Below are positions 1 to 11,598 of a stretch of 64,000 nucleotides of DNA, piece after piece; position 1 is the stretch's first letter; each line of letters opens with the position of its first letter. The stretch is taken from positions 26,565,090-26,629,089 of the forward strand of contig OZ023274.1 in the NCBI GenBank assembly GCA_964007475.1, given 5' to 3'. The position numbers and the translations under genes are program-made. The stretch comes from Hybos culiciformis (taxonomy: Eukaryota; Arthropoda; Insecta; Diptera; Hybotidae). Below the pieces are notes generated by a model that saw only the letters and a list, made by a program, of their open reading frames with translations, ran no database searches and had not been told where the DNA came from.

Positions 1-170
1 GCGTATACTAATTTTTTAGCAAAATTTGCTAATCTAACTGATAACACAATAACCGGAAATCCAATTAACTGAACCGGTAAATCAAATAGTGGTTCCTGAT
101 CTTGGCAAATGCATTGTAAAATTACTAACGACAATAGGGTTACACTTATTAAATATTTTAATAAATTCAT
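1..170 (-). CDS. Predicted secreted protein, first coding exon (partial, runs off window start)
   Basis: On the minus strand an ATG at 170-168 opens a frame that stays open to the window edge (56 codons). Its first 22 residues look like a signal peptide: [20 protein letters not shown] with a hydrophobic core and small/cysteine residues near residue 22, followed by a polar QDQEP start of the mature chain. The next stretch ([20 protein letters not shown]) is amphipathic or hydrophobic and ends in a basic ANFAKKLVY segment. The codons are less AT-biased than the surrounding DNA. No family name is recognised. It lies head-to-head with the secreted-protein gene at 2635, leaving a 2.46 kb shared upstream region. 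The 3' part and any introns are outside the window. Confidence 0.6.
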   Translation of the reverse strand, partial: MNLLKYLISVTLLSLVILQCICQDQEPLFDLPVQLIGFPVIVLSVRLANFAKKLVY

Positions 171-2634
171 GTTGCACAAAATGTAATGAAATTATTTCCT
201 AATTTATATTTTCACGCGCCAAATTTGAAAAAGTTTTTTTTTAATTATAAGAAATACGAATATGCTATAGCTCGGTGGACAGCTTATATTATACTAAAGT
301 TGTTATATTCAAAATGCAGAAAATAAACATCCAAAAGTCATAAGCACTCAAGTTATCGCAAATTCAGTGAAAGTAAGTCAAAAATATACTACGTATATAC
401 CATGTAAATGGAAAAAACGAAAAAAAATATATGAACATAAAAAAAATACTTACATCACTAAGACATTTTTTAAAGTAAATAACCGCTTTATGAAAAATAT
501 ACATATATTGACTGCACTCTATAATGTTTTTTTTAGCTTCAAGTTGTAGTAAATAATATAAAGATAATGATTGTTAATTTGTTAACCACATGGCAAAATT
601 ATTTCATAATATTATAAACTTAATCGGATACAAAGTTAAATTATTAATTCAGTTAAAAGATTATGAAGAAAAAGAGAATTGGAAATTTGTCTATGAATAT
701 AAATCATTCAAAGTTTTGGAAAAACCGACTAATTGTTTGTATCTGAAAAAAAGCTTTTATATAAATTTTAAATTAATTTGAAATTTAATTAATACGAATA
801 CGAAGTTCAGAGGGATACAATTCGAGAAATAATGTACTTTGATCATTATCGTATCGTATCATTATCGTATGGCTTATGTTAATAAAAATGTTCACGCACT
901 TTCTAAAGAATGCCCCAAATAATTTTCCCATATTATCAAGTTTAATATTCAATTATAAATAAGAGGCTGGCTGAAAATGAAAGAAATGGGAAGCTTAAGC
1001 TTCCTATTGACTTACTACTTGAATTTCTTATTTACATTAAAATTTAAAAGATAGAAACTAATACATAGATACAAATAAAAATTAATGATGACAAAAAATG
1101 GTCAATTATTAATTTTTGAGTTAAATCATAAATACATTCAAAGGTGTTTTAAAGAGTAAAATGTTAAAAAAAATACAATGTAAATAAAAACAAAGTTATT
1201 ATGTAATATTATGTCTATATTTATAGTGATTTTATTAATGAACCTGTTTCAGTAAAACTCTTTAAAAATATATATGTCTTTATGCCAATAATATTCCACC
1301 AGAAATCGTGAAAATATTTAATTTATAGTTCATATATATTGAAAAATTTACATTTTTTTTTATTACAATTTAGTGCGGAAAATCCAGTTTGTTAATTTTT
1401 TTCATTTATTTTTTTGGAAAATTTTTTAAATACATTTGTAATGTTATATGATAACTGATAATATTTTAATAATATGTATAATTTTATTGCATGAAATGTG
1501 GTCCATTGAAAAAAAAAACATCCAAACAAACTCATGATAAAATTAGGAAGTAAATAATACGTCATTTGTTTATGATTGTTAGAAAATACATTGATTAATA
1601 AAAATTTTATTTTTTGAAGTTCGTTACTTAAGTTTTTTGTTTTAGGGAAATACAGGTCGTTTAAATACAAAATCTGTTGTCGGGGAAAACTCTAAAGAGT
1701 TTGAAACGCTAAACTAGTGTCTGAACAAAAAAAAAAAAAAAACTCAAAATTCATATTCATCTTACTCTTCTGTCATAGGAATAATATACAAAAAATTTAG
1801 AAGCAGCATTTGGAAATTCTATTATAATTACAAATAATGATTTGATAATAATGATAGATTGTTGCTTGTTAATTTGAAAATTTCTAAAATATTGCTTAAC
1901 ATTTAACCTGTTATGCATTTTTTATGTACCTATAATTTTTATGATAAATGAGTCAATAAAAATACATTATGATATGAGTCATGTCTTTGTATTATGAATG
2001 ATGAACTTTGAAACAGAATTCCGTGAAAATGACGTAGCTTTTTAAATGAATTTGTATTACATCAAAAGAAAAAAAATGAGTGCTTGTTGTTTATAAGAAG
2101 AAATTAAGTTTATCTAGTCAAGATTTAAAGATTTAATGTCAACAAAATAAATATTTTTATTAAATCTGGTTACTTAAGTCTTTCGTTTTTAATAAATTTG
2201 TGCAGAGGATTGACAGGATGACAGGGGCAAATAATTTTTTTTTATTTAATATAGTAACTTTATGAAATTCAAAATTTGGGGGGTTGATGATCTGATTATT
2301 TTTAATAATGGCTGCTTGACCGATTTCTATATAATTTAATAAATAAATGACTATTTAATAAATAAATAACTATTTAGGTATGAAAAAAAAGTTATAACTA
2401 ATAAATCCATCCATGCAGCCCACACAGATTGCAATGTACCATATTTGTGAATGAGAGAAATTTTTTTGTGAAATCATTGTTTATAATTTTTTTTGTTATC
2501 TTCAGTTGCAAATTAATATTTAAACAAATCACTCAGAAAACTTTTGTCGGTTATACATTTTTTTTTTAAGTACATATATCCATTTGCATAGTTTTAACAC
2601 TATGTACCCCGGATAATTACTAAATAAATAAGAA
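171..2634. other. Divergent intergenic region between two secreted-protein genes
   Basis: AT-rich sequence with no convincing coding exon; the short frames here have no splice or codon support. It must contain both upstream regions of the divergent genes. Two small tandem duplications are visible: an ATCATTATCGT unit repeated at about 842-868, and a roughly 20-bp TTTAATAAATAAATRACTA unit repeated at about 2335-2376. I could not single out a promoter motif with confidence. Confidence 0.5.
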
Positions 2635-4110
2635 ATGATTTTGAAATTTTATTTTCATGTAATTATAATAATTATATATTTTGATCATGTTAAAGCACAA
2701 GGATATTATGGCTATGGAGATCAGAGGTAGAAATAATATACCAATATTTTGAATTTACATTCTAGTCGCCTGTCATTAAATCATTTGCATTCAAATAAAT
2801 TCTTAAGACTTTTCGCAGTTCACAATAAATCTCTTATTTCTTGCAGTCTTTATGGAGGTCAAAATGGTAATTTATTGAGCGGTAATCCATTAAATAATTT
2901 ATTTGGAGGTCAAATAATGGAAATATTAAATTCAATCAATGAAAATGATGACTTCAAGTGTATTCCGAAGATGTTATGCCGTTTAATTGGCGATCGATAT
3001 CCAGGAGGAACTCCATTAAATAATTTTATATCACCTTCTCTTGTTTAGTAACTTTGTTTCTCTTCTTAACAAAAATATAATATTTTAATTTTGTTTTATT
3101 TCTATTTTAGTCAAATTCCTGAATTTCCAGAAAGTAGTTATATATTAACTCTTGGAAGAGCAGCTGTTTTAGGGTTTATTGGAGGTTCTTATGGTTGTGA
3201 TGATTCATACCCTAGATGTCCACAGGATGATGTAAACAAAACAATTTTGTATTCATAGATTATCTAACAATGAAAGGGTTTAATAAACATACCAAATTTT
3301 ATTTCGTTTTAGGACGAGCTTCTGTACTATTTGAATAATTATAAGGGTGGCTTCTTTAGATTTTTCAGTGCTTACGATTCTCGAAATGCCAAATTACAAC
3401 AGAATAACAATAGTATTGTCGACTTAACTCAAAAAGTTTATGAAGTTTTGAAGAATTCATCACAGAGATATAATTCAAAGAATAATAGAAATATACCTTT
3501 ACCAGAAAATAAATATACAGAAAAAAATTACGGTTTGAATAAAGCTGAATTTTTTCAAAATCAAAATAATATCAAGTCTAACACATTAGTATTGTCAGAT
3601 AATAAAACTTCAAAGAAACTGAAAAATAAATCAAATCAGATTCAACCCCGAATATTAAATAAAAATGAAAAATTACAATTTTATTCTGGTGAACATACCA
3701 CAAAATGGCCAGCTTTAGTTTATAACAATCAAGATAATTATGAGACCGCAACAGAGTCATATACAATTAGACAAGAAAATAACATTAAATTTGATTCTAA
3801 TAGGTACGATGAGATAACAGCCCCAAATCGATACAATAAGAATGATTATTATGAAACAACAACCAGATATACATCTTATCCAACAAGATATTCATATCCA
3901 ACTAGTTATACAACAAGATATCCCAGTCATCGATACAATAATTACTACGGGAATCAGAATCAGAACAAAAGATATCCACACATCAGATATCCTCAGCAAG
4001 CGACGCGCAATGAAAACACTAACATCCCCAATAACAATATCTATGTGACTAATTCCAAGGGAGTAATAGAATACTATGTAACTCCAGAAGGAACAAAAGT
4101 GTATATTTAA
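2635..4110 (+). CDS. Predicted secreted four-cysteine protein with Tyr/Asn-rich tail, four exons, 403 aa
   Basis: Four exons join in frame: 2635-2726, 2847-3047, 3111-3231 and 3313-4110 (junction phases 2, 2 and 0; introns of 63-120 bp with GT-AG ends). Residues 1-21 form a signal peptide with an Ile-rich core and a cut expected after VKA, before QGYYGYGD. The folded part is roughly residues 50-156 and holds two cysteine pairs: CIPKMLC (Cys69, Cys75) and Cys127/Cys134 in GCDDSYPRC, followed by a Tyr/Phe-rich LLYYLNNYKGGFFRFF stretch. From about residue 160 the chain is low-complexity, rich in Asn, Tyr, Arg and Thr, with repeated YPT/RYP motifs. The pattern looks like a conserved arthropod extracellular family, but I cannot name it and infer no activity. 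Two internal frames (2749-3048 and 3331-4110) are pieces of this gene. Confidence 0.8.
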
Positions 4111-4134
4111 AAATAACATTAATTAATATTAATT

Positions 4135-4140
4135 AATAAA
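4135..4140 (+). terminator. Candidate poly(A) signal AATAAA
   Basis: A canonical AATAAA begins 25 bases after the stop codon of the secreted-protein gene. In AT-rich DNA this hexamer is common, so position is the only support. Confidence 0.35.
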
Positions 4141-5023
4141 CGAAATTAATTGACATTAAATTTAAAGTTTTTCAAAAATAAGTTTAAAACTATATTAAAG
4201 GTATAAAAAATTCAGAACTTCCAGTTGGTTTTTATTGCTGTCGTTCAGACGGATATTTCAAATTTCAATACAAGTTCATCTATTTGAAAAAATTAATAAG
4301 CAAATGTATTTTTTTTATAAAATTTATGAGATCATGATTTTATTAAAAATATATGTATGTACGCAATGTATGCTTTTATAAAATACAATGATTATATATT
4401 TTTATAAATTTTTATCAAAAAAAAAATTTTTTATTAATAATTTCATTTTAAATTTTTACAATCAATAATTCTTATTTAGATTAACAGATAAGAAATAAAA
4501 ATTCAACAATATTATTATTATATTGTAAGATAATATCAAATTTAATATAATGGTAATAATTATAATATTAAACATAAAAAAGATTTATTTAAAAAGAGAA
4601 TTTTTTTGTACAGAAGTACATTATTTACCAAAAAGTACATTTTCTTAATTTCTTTTGGAATAACGACAACCCTAAAAAAAAATATTTTCATTTTTTAATT
4701 GCTTAAAAAAATGATAATAGCATAGTAACGTATTAATAATTTGTAGTTTTTCAAAGGTTGCCAGTCTCTTAAATTTTTACAATTCTAGAGATAAGAATTA
4801 AATTTTGGCACATAAATTAAATTCAACTTAAAATTAAAAAATGTATTAAGTTTTCTAATATTATATTAGAATTTGTCACAATTTTTAAATAGATTTTTCT
4901 TCAAAAATTAGTAGAAAAAAATTTCTTCTAGTTTTTATGAACTTACAATTTTATTGACATCCGTCGGTAGTAATAATAATGCAAGACATTACTCGGCAGA
5001 CTTAAGAAAAAGTTATGTTTTAA

Positions 5024-5058
5024 CATAGATTAAGAATACACATAATTCTTAATCTATG
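5024..5058. mobile_element. Tip-to-tip relic of the 217-bp MITE family
   Basis: The segment starts CATAGATTAAGAATACAC and ends ATTCTTAATCTATG, i.e. the two terminal inverted repeats of the MITE at 45713-45929 joined with a 7-bp loop and no interior. It is flanked by GTTTTAA (5017-5023) and GTTGTAA (5059-5065), a 7-bp TSD with one mismatch, matching the 7-bp TSD of the larger copy. The most likely reading is an internal deletion, before or after insertion, that left only the tips. Confidence 0.75.
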
Positions 5059-5792
5059 GTTGTAAGAATGATATTTTTGATTTTTTTTAATTTATTGTGC
5101 CTTCCAAAAATTATTTCAGTTATATTTTTGTTTGTTATAAAAACTTACTTACTAAATAATTGTTTATATACTTTATGGCATATAATATATAAAATAAAAT
5201 TAGAAATATACACATTTTTATACATTTTAATGTATATTTTTATATGTAATAATTTTTTTTTAATAAAATTTTAATTTATATAAAAGATATAAAAAAGTTT
5301 TATTTAAACTTTTTCCAACAAATTCATCGAAATAAAAAAAAAAAACAAATTAGAGATCATTTTGTGATATTAACGAGATACTTTTGAGTAAATAAAAAAA
5401 ATATTAAATTTCTTTTTAAATTAAATATTAATTTTAATGATCTTATTTGAAATTATTTATTATTTTATTAATTTAAATTATGAAAAGATTTTCATCCTCT
5501 TACCTGTCAACTTCAATATTGATCTCACAAAAATAAAATTAACAAAAAAAATTATATAATTGAGATCAAATTTATATTTTACAATATACTGGAATGTGGG
5601 TAGAATTTTATAAAAATTCTTTAATTCTTGGAATGTGGATGGAAAATTTTGAGGGCAATTTATTATCACGCAATTCAATGATAAAATATCATTGTGTCTT
5701 TAGTTTAACATATTGAATTTATTTAAATGAGATTATACAGAACCAATGATTTCGATGGTATATTATCCATGTATTTACATTTTTTTTTGCAG

Positions 5793-5854
5793 TCTAATTT
5801 TTACGGCACAACATAATCAAGGAGACGGGCTAAATGAAATTTTTAACTTTTTAA
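5793..5854 (+). other. Isolated exon-like segment, 62 nt
   Basis: A strong acceptor (nine T then GCAG, ending at 5792) is followed by an open frame reading LIFTAQHNQGDGLNEIFNFL and a GTAAGT donor at 5855. The base composition is less AT-rich than its surroundings. I found no matching upstream or downstream exon, so it may be an orphan exon of a decayed gene, or chance. Confidence 0.25.
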
Positions 5855-8800
5855 GTAAGTAATTTTTATAAAAATAACACAAAGTTAAAAGTAAAAAAGT
5901 ATTTTGTTTTATTTATCAGTGTAAGTTATAGGACAAAGAAATATATATTATATAAAAATATTATTTTTGTTTCGTGGAAAAATTTTGTGTATCTCGCATA
6001 GCAATATAAAGAGGTATGAAAATCATTTCATTTCTATATATTTTCACAAGAAAATATTATTAATTTGCTAATTATAATTAATGAAATAAAAAATATAATT
6101 ATATGTATTTACAATATTGGAGACTGGATTGTTTCTTTATAGAGAGACCCTTAATTTTCTATAATATTTTTTGAGCATACGGTTTGTATCTTCATTTTTT
6201 CCCAATTTAACTATTAAATTGATATTTCAACTAAAAATATAATATTAATAAAATTTTAAGTATAAATTAACTAAGAAAATATTTTTTTAAATTTTCTAGT
6301 TATTGCTATAAAACATAATTATCAATTTATCTATAAGATCTTAATAAAAATTTGCTTGAATAATGCTAAGAATAAAATTATTGAAAACTCAGATATTTAG
6401 ATCTTAAGAAATATAAAATAGAAAAAAATTATTCCAATTAGCAATTAATCGATTCAAACAAAATATCATAAGTATCAGTAAATAAAACATTTAATTAATC
6501 AGAATAATTTTTCGCAACAAATAAATTTCTTATAACTTAATTTTATAAAAAACAAAAAAAAATTTTTTATTATAGGCTTTTCAAGCAATTTATAAAAAAA
6601 TGTTAAAATTAAATAGTTAATACTTGTTAGTATATAAAAATTTAATATAATATAAATACAAAACTATATATTTGAATATCAATATTACGAGATGTAACTC
6701 GGAAATGAACTAAGGGTGTTCTTTAAAAAAAATACTTTTCATAATATAATTTTAGTTGGGTTATAACTTTTATTAGACTTATTTACGTTTATAAATTGAC
6801 TATTTCATAATAATAATTATAATTTTTTGGACAAATAAAACTTTTAAAAATTATGAGCAATTTAAAATCATAAAAATAATAAAAAAAATAGAAATTTTTT
6901 TAATTATACTATGTAATGCATACTACAAAACTGTATGAATGATTTCTTAATTTGTTCATGCATAGAATATCTTAATTCTAAATTTTCATAAATTAAGATA
7001 TTATATTATATCATTAGATCAAATGAAACTGAGATAAATATTTCAATATCAAGTTAACAATGTTTACTTCCATTGAAAACTTTCAGTACTTAAGATATAT
7101 TTTTTTTCAATCAAATATTACAAAACTGAGCAGCAGAAGATAGAATTCCTTTAATTTTCATTAAGTTTTTTATATTTTTATGACTCTCGAAATATTTTGT
7201 ACGCATGTGGCAAAAAATATTATTAAAATAATTATTAGTATTATTGAATAAAATCAACAACAAGGGAAATTAAAATTATAAATTGCCCTTTTTTTATATA
7301 TTTCACTTATTAACAAACAAGTTAACACTTTGTTATTATATAATTAATTCACTATTAATATTATTTTTTGTATTGCACAATTTATTGTTAGGTATTTCAA
7401 CAAAATTAAACTATTTTAATTTTTATTTTTTGAGAAATGAAAATTATTTGTGCAATATGATACTATTTTATTATTTCAATTGGAAAATAAAAATCTTTAA
7501 GAAAATTAAAAAAATCTAATTAGCACTTACAACATTTTTACATTAATGATGAATTTTTAAAATTTTATCAGAAACTTAAGTTTAAATTTTTTATCAAAAA
7601 AAAAAAAAAAAAAAAAATGAATTGGAACATAAAAATTAATTAATACAGAAAGTCATATTTCCTATTGACCCAAATTTATTGAAAAATATCCATTAAAATT
7701 TCGTTTTCTAATTGATAAGGATTTAGTTTTCTTGGTACCCATAACTTTCTTTTATGAATGAGACTTGGACTTTGGAAATACACATTTGTTTCTAACAAAT
7801 GGATAATAATTGTGACAGTGATTTATTTTAATTTTATTTATTTTGAAAATGAGAATTTTGTGTCAACAGTGCTCTTAGTAAAATTGGGGTCGAAATTTAA
7901 AATCTTTTATTAATTTTGTTTAGTGTTTTTAATTATTATGTTTTAATTAAATAAATCATAAATTATAATTACAGAATACGATTTAAATAACTTTATAACA
8001 ATTTACAGGCTATAGACTTAAAAAAAATTAAAGTTTAATCAAAGCAATGGTTGTCCTCTGCAATAACTGATGGGCAATACTAAGGATATGGAGTAAAAGT
8101 TTTCTTTCAACAATATAACGTTACAAAACACCAACGTTTTAATTTTATTACAATGTACGTAAAATATGTGTTATATATGTATGTATATTAAAGTTAAAAG
8201 AAATGAAATAAAATTTCCGATAATTTTTTTTATGAAACAAAAATAATCTTAAAATATGTCAAATAGAAGAATATTATTATACGCTAAAATTTTAATTGAT
8301 AACAAAATTTATTTTAATAATAGAACTTTATCGCACTAAGTACACACCATGGTTACGGTACACAAAAAAAAACAAGAAATGTAAATAAAATATTATTTAC
8401 ATTTTATCATTTTTTATTTTGTAATTTTGACAGTGTTAAATTTTAATTTATATAAATAAGATAAAGAGAATCTTACGTCTATGGCCTTTTTTATAAAAAT
8501 TGTGTTTTTGTTGTTTTGAGATCAATAAACTTTTTGAAACAATATTAAAAACAAAAAAATTTTATTTAGCCATTCAAAATAATTTGAAATAAAATTTTGA
8601 CTCTTGCAAAATATTTAACAAATCTTTTAATCATCAAATTACTGTCCAATATATCATTTTGCCGCCAATTCATTATATAAAAAAAAAAAATAATTCTTAA
8701 TTGAAATGATGATTGTCTAATAATACAAATAAATCTTATTAATTTCCCAAATTTTAAAAAATCTATTACAAAATTTGAGTACAATAATTAAGTGGTTGAG

Positions 8801-10718
8801 TGATACCAATATTTAGCGAATATTTTATAATACAGAACGAAGGCTATAAATTATGAAAAATAGTGCAGATTATATGAATTCTTAGTAATTCGTATTATTA
8901 TTTAAAAAAATAATTTTTTAATTATCTAATTATAATCCTTCACCAATAATATGAATATTGTAAGTAATAAGTGCCAATAGATCACATCGAATGAATAAAA
9001 TAATAATATATAATAATGTATGGCGACTAATTTTTTTTTTCTTTTTCTATTTTTCTAACAAAAAAAAAAAAACTTAATATTATTTATTATATACCTGTAT
9101 ACTTTATTTTGTTAACAATATTTGAAGTTTCATGATGTTTTTGATTAGAGAAACTTATACAAAATAAGTCTTAGATTAATACTTACCATATACAAAAAAA
9201 AAAATAAAATCTCGTTACTTTTCAAGCAGATCTTTTGGCACTGATTACTTTTATCAACGTTTTTATTCTAATCAAATTCTCGCATGCAAAACCAGACTAT
9301 AAAAATTGATAACTATTATTGTTATTATTTAAAATTATAAAACTAGATTATGATCTTATATTATAATTGATGTCAAAATAATCAATTTATATAATTTTCT
9401 TAAATAAATACAAAAAAAAAAAAACTGATCTCAAATCATTTCGCTCAAAAGTCGTAATAAGATTGCTTAAAAAAACTACAAAATACATTAAAAAAAATTT
9501 TATAAGCGAAAAAATAATAAAAAAAAAAATATGTACTATAAAGTAATATAAAAAAAAATGTTTATATTATAAAAAAAAATATTTTATTTTGTTTACAAAT
9601 AATAATATATAAATTGGAGAAAAAAGAAAACAAAATGAGTAACAAAAACAAATTATTAATAAAAATAAAGGAATTATTTTTTTATATAAAAAAAAAAAAA
9701 AAATAAAGTTATAAAAATTAAAAGTATAAATTGTTGAAGTCTCAAAATTATACATCTTCAAAAGAACTGTGTAAAAAAAAAAATTGTTTTTAACTTGTCA
9801 CAAATTGTTTTGTCGAAAATGTTTTAAAAAAAAATAATTATTTAATTAAATTACAAAAAATTTATTTATTTAAATTAATTAATTTTTACAAATTTTTTTT
9901 TATGTATATATTTCTTTTTAGAATTTAGAATTCACAATTTAAAGAAGAACTTTTATATAATAATAAAAAAATATTTATTTTATACATTTTTTTTTTTTTT
10001 CTTCATGTAATAATCACAATTGCTTTGGGTAATTAAAAAAGATTATTCTAATGTTAAAATAATTATTTAGCACTCTTTTTTTTTATTTTTTAATTCCTAG
10101 AAAGAAAAAAACATTAAAAATAATTACATTTTTTTTTTTTTTTTTTATTTAATCATCGTTCTGGAGTCAAATTTAATATTTAATTTAATAATTTTTCACT
10201 GGTCATTTAAGTATCAACTTTTTAATCAAGCATTTTCAAAAAAAAATTTTTTTTTCCTTGCAAGAATTAAACTTAAATATTTTAAAAAAATTTAGGCTCG
10301 AATAATTATCACATTTTTATTTTGAATTTTAATTTATTAGATAAAAATGAAAAAAAAAAAAAAAATTTATATTTTTTGTAATTATTTTATAAAGTTTTTT
10401 TGTTTCTTTATTTTTGAAACAAGATTTTAGCTTTCATTTAAATTTATAATCAAATTGTATATTGTAAATATTTTTAAATATATATTTATAAAAAAAGCTT
10501 ATTCGCTAGATATTATGTAAATATTTATGTATTTTATATACATTGAACTATTTTTCCATAAGAATATAATTACATGTATTGAAAAAATCATTTTTTTGTA
10601 TTTTTAACTTTAATTATATAAAACCTCATTGTTTTAATACAATTCGTTGATTGATAAGTTTATGTTTTATCATAAAAGCAATTTTTTTCAATTCATAAAG
10701 AACGGAATTCCTTTATTT

Positions 10719-10736
10719 GGGAAGGGGGGAGGGGGG
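10719..10736 (+). other. G-quadruplex-type G-run
   Basis: GGGAAGGGGGGAGGGGGG satisfies the four-run G-quadruplex pattern and stands out in strongly AT-rich surroundings. Confidence 0.6.
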
Positions 10737-11598
10737 ACAGTTTGAGTAAAAAAAACTGAATGAAAATATGTGATGACACCTTCACATGAATCAAAATAAT
10801 GTTATTAGACAAATTTCAATATTATATTAAATGAAAACGTGAGAACCTAAGAATAAGAGTATTTATATTATATTGCATATGTTACATGGCATAAGTCTTT
10901 AAAATCTCAAATCTTTTAAATCCATTCCGAAAATTCGCGTCTTGTGAATGTCATATTATAATTGAGAAAAATATTTTGAAAATTCTCTAATTTCAATTTA
11001 ATTCTTTTTAAATATGTATGTGTAATTGTATATAATTTTAAATCCAAATATCTACCACTAGTAAGAATCATAACCACAGCCATATGGCATAATATTTATC
11101 GATTTTTTTTTCACTTAATAGACTCATTTAATAATATGTTTAATGAAGGAATTTCCGTTCAAATAAATATTTGTTGAGCTAATAACATATAATTTCAGCC
11201 ATAAACTTATAAGCTCTATTTTTGTATGAGTTACTTTGTTTTAATAAAAAAAAATCAATCTTCCTTTTTAATTTATTCATTTTATTAATTAATTTTACAT
11301 ATGGCAGTGGAGTATATAAAATCTTCTGTGTAATTCAAAATTTGCACCATAGATTCATGTTTTATACTAATTTGTTGCGTTTTTTTTTTTGCATAATAAT
11401 TTATAGTTAGATATTTTTTTGAAATAGTTTCTAGTCTTTATTCTTCCAATTTTAATAATTAGCTATTATTGAAAATCGATTCGTTTCTCTTTTAGTAATT
11501 TCGATGTAAGCTTTATGTAAGCTTGCCTTCTCAGAATTCGTTTATGTGTTGCAAAATTAGTTTGATTCTTTAATATCTCACTTGAATAAAAATAAAAG

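Larger units (their letters stand above)
4141..11598. other. Gene-poor AT-rich intergenic region
   Basis: About 7.4 kb without a gene I can support. Contents: a 35-bp MITE relic at 5024-5058, an isolated exon-like segment at 5793-5854, several poly(A)/poly(T) tracts (for example around 7600, 9060 and 10130), and a G-rich run at 10719-10736. The open frames of 60-80 codons here are made almost wholly of AT-rich codons and have no splice, signal or family support. Confidence 0.5.

Noticed and set aside
3578..4119. Frames antisense to, or out of frame with, the last exon of the secreted-protein gene
   Set aside because: Shadow frames of the supported exon 3313-4110.
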